NCBI GenBank assembly: GCA_947629075.1
Contig: CANRCI010000011.1
Coordinates: 1-25,138 of the forward strand
DNA length: 25,138 nt
Source: an uncultured Bacilli bacterium
Lineage (GTDB): Bacteria > Bacillota_I > Bacilli_A > RF39 > UBA660
Direction: 5' to 3'
Each line of letters opens with the position of its first letter. Within the stretch, counting starts at the first letter, position 1. Positions 24,136-25,138 of the stretch are shown here, piece by piece. The position numbers were made by a program, and so were the translations under genes. Under the pieces are notes generated by a model. It ran no database searches. It was not told where the DNA came from and saw nothing but the letters and a program-made list of their open reading frames with translations.

Positions 24136-24989
24136 CAATCGATTAGTATTTTTTTATTAATTCTTATAACGGGTCTAATACCTGCTAAATAGTCACCATT
24201 GAACTCTAAAGCACTGAGACGATAACCACCATCTTCAGTATACCCTACAGCGTATGCGCGCATATTGGTATCGGTATTGCTATTACCACAATAATTAAAG
24301 TTGGTAGCTTGATCAGTCCAATATCCATAACTGCTATAACCTTCTAGATTACTTGGAAAGTTACTAAATAGAAAGTTGCGACTAGAAATTTTTATGTCTC
24401 TACCACTTTCAGCTTTTAAACTGTTATCACCAACTATACTTTTTACTTCTTCAAAAGATATAAGTCTAGCTTTCATACCGGAATAATCGACGGTATAAGA
24501 ACTAGTTGTACAGTTATCTAAATACGCTTTATATGTGACATTATCACGAGAAGTATATTCCATGACGTTTTTCCAAGAACTTACATACTCATTTAGAGTT
24601 TTTATTAAATCGACCGGTCCATTTTCAGTTGTATAATTAGACCAAGTTGAGTAATCGATGATGTTGTGATCGAGTAAAACTTCGACGTTATCACTATTTT
24701 CTTTGATGACATTCCACTTATAACAAAAGCTATCGGGATTAGTCAAAGTCCATTCAGTACCACTGGAACACTTAACACCTTCGACGGGATTAAAATATAC
24801 AACATCTCCAGTCTTATAACTGTAATTATTGTTATGTCCAACATTAAAGTTGAGACCGCTGAGTAAATTAGTATAACCCAAAGCCATAAGAAATAAAGAA
24901 ACTATACAGATTAAAAATATCCAGAAACCATCATTGTATTTATTCTTACGACTGTAAATTTTGTTCTTTTGTACCTTTTTATTCTTCAT
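24135..24989 (-). CDS. Exported protein with C-terminal GIRPVI motif, unknown
   Basis: The 284-residue protein has a basic N-terminus and one hydrophobic segment at about residues 22-44, a signal anchor or uncleaved signal. The rest is an extracellular domain rich in Tyr, Asn and Ser. It begins YKTGDVVYFNPVEGVKC, contains paired cysteines (KCSS, FCYKWNVI, DNCTTS, NYCGNS), and closes with GYRLSALEF then GIRPVIRI. In my recollection this arrangement is common in surface proteins of uncultured gut Bacillota, but I know of no assigned function. The start follows GTGAGG. It lies 10 bases after a second exported-protein gene, so the two are probably co-transcribed. Confidence 0.7.
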   Translation of the reverse strand: MKNKKVQKNKIYSRKNKYNDGFWIFLICIVSLFLMALGYTNLLSGLNFNVGHNNNYSYKTGDVVYFNPVEGVKCSSGTEWTLTNPDSFCYKWNVIKENSDNVEVLLDHNIIDYSTWSNYTTENGPVDLIKTLNEYVSSWKNVMEYTSRDNVTYKAYLDNCTTSSYTVDYSGMKARLISFEEVKSIVGDNSLKAESGRDIKISSRNFLFSNFPSNLEGYSSYGYWTDQATNFNYCGNSNTDTNMRAYAVGYTEDGGYRLSALEFNGDYLAGIRPVIRINKKILID

Positions 24990-24999
24990 CTAAACCTCA

Positions 25000-25138
25000 C
25001 TAATCTAAATAAGCAATGCGAACATAACCATTACCACTATTACCATTTACCATACCAGGCTCTTTCGGATTAGGCATCCCAACAACGGTATTGCTTTTTA
25101 CTTTGTCAGTTGTCCAAGAGTAACCGGCACCATCAATC
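25000..25138 (-). CDS. C-terminal fragment of a glycine-rich-type surface protein
   Basis: A minus-strand frame runs in from the right edge and stops with TAG at 25000-25002; only 45 residues are visible. They read IDGAGYSWTTDK near the start, then VVGMPNP, and end MVNGNSGNGYVRIAYLD. The GNSGNGYVRI closing motif is typical of glycine-rich extracellular domains in Gram-positive surface proteins. The visible part is too short for a firm family call. Confidence 0.55.
   Translation of the reverse strand, partial: IDGAGYSWTTDKVKSNTVVGMPNPKEPGMVNGNSGNGYVRIAYLD

Noticed and set aside
1..25138. Mycoplasma-type genetic code (UGA as Trp)
   Set aside because: TGA serves as the stop of rimM within the trmD ATGA overlap, and of rsmE and the 24135 gene, and tryptophans in these genes are read from TGG.

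Overview
This is a chromosomal, very AT-rich window from a low-GC Gram-positive bacterium. The evidence is the Shine-Dalgarno sites, consensus-like sigma-A promoters, an S-box riboswitch, a ribosomal L19 leader and a small acid-soluble spore protein gene (sspI). UGA is used as a stop codon (rimM, rsmE and the 24135 gene end in TGA), which excludes the Mycoplasma/Spiroplasma code. The best inference is an uncultured or poorly studied member of class Bacilli with a compact genome, for example a gut lineage near Erysipelotrichales/RF39. The species cannot be fixed from the sequence. Almost everything lies on the minus strand; only the truncated gene at the left edge and sspI are on the plus strand.

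Layout, left to right. 1-200: C-terminus of a plus-strand FAD-dependent dehydrogenase-like gene, converging on metK through a shared hairpin. 235-1436: metK under a SAM-I (S-box) riboswitch with a terminator/antiterminator pair and a promoter. 1444-2455: lepB and rplS; rplS has a pseudoknot leader and its own promoter. 2461-4139: a monocistronic transglutaminase-like protein. 4160-8285: an operon reading lemA, ygjP-like metalloprotease, trmH-family methylase, rimM, trmD, an unknown 151-aa protein and a membrane-anchored FxLYD-like protein. 8309-8544: sspI and a terminator shared with the convergent giant gene. 8543-12743: a single 1388-codon gene for an uncharacterised protein with N-terminal repeats and a C-terminal nucleotidyltransferase-like domain. 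12765-13616: a multi-pass membrane protein. 13639-17737: miaA, rsmE and an acidic single-pass membrane protein, then mtaB. 17773-24135: uvrC, a small anchored protein, mutL, and an ABC-2 exporter pair. 24135-25138: two adjacent exported-protein genes of gut-Bacillota type, the second cut by the window end.

Most of the recognisable genes are core translation and RNA-modification functions (trmD, rimM, rplS, miaA, rsmE, mtaB, trmH) and DNA repair (uvrC, mutL). The arrangement echoes known Bacillus neighbourhoods (rimM-trmD-rplS, sspI beside a trmH gene, rsmE with mtaB), with lineage-specific proteins inserted between. The most novel item is the giant nucleotidyltransferase-like protein at 8543-12709, which lies in a CpG-poor stretch. 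No gene-free stretch exceeds 300 bases; the longest (1258-1443) is filled by the metK riboswitch and promoter. I saw no tRNA, rRNA, CRISPR, transposase or attachment site.
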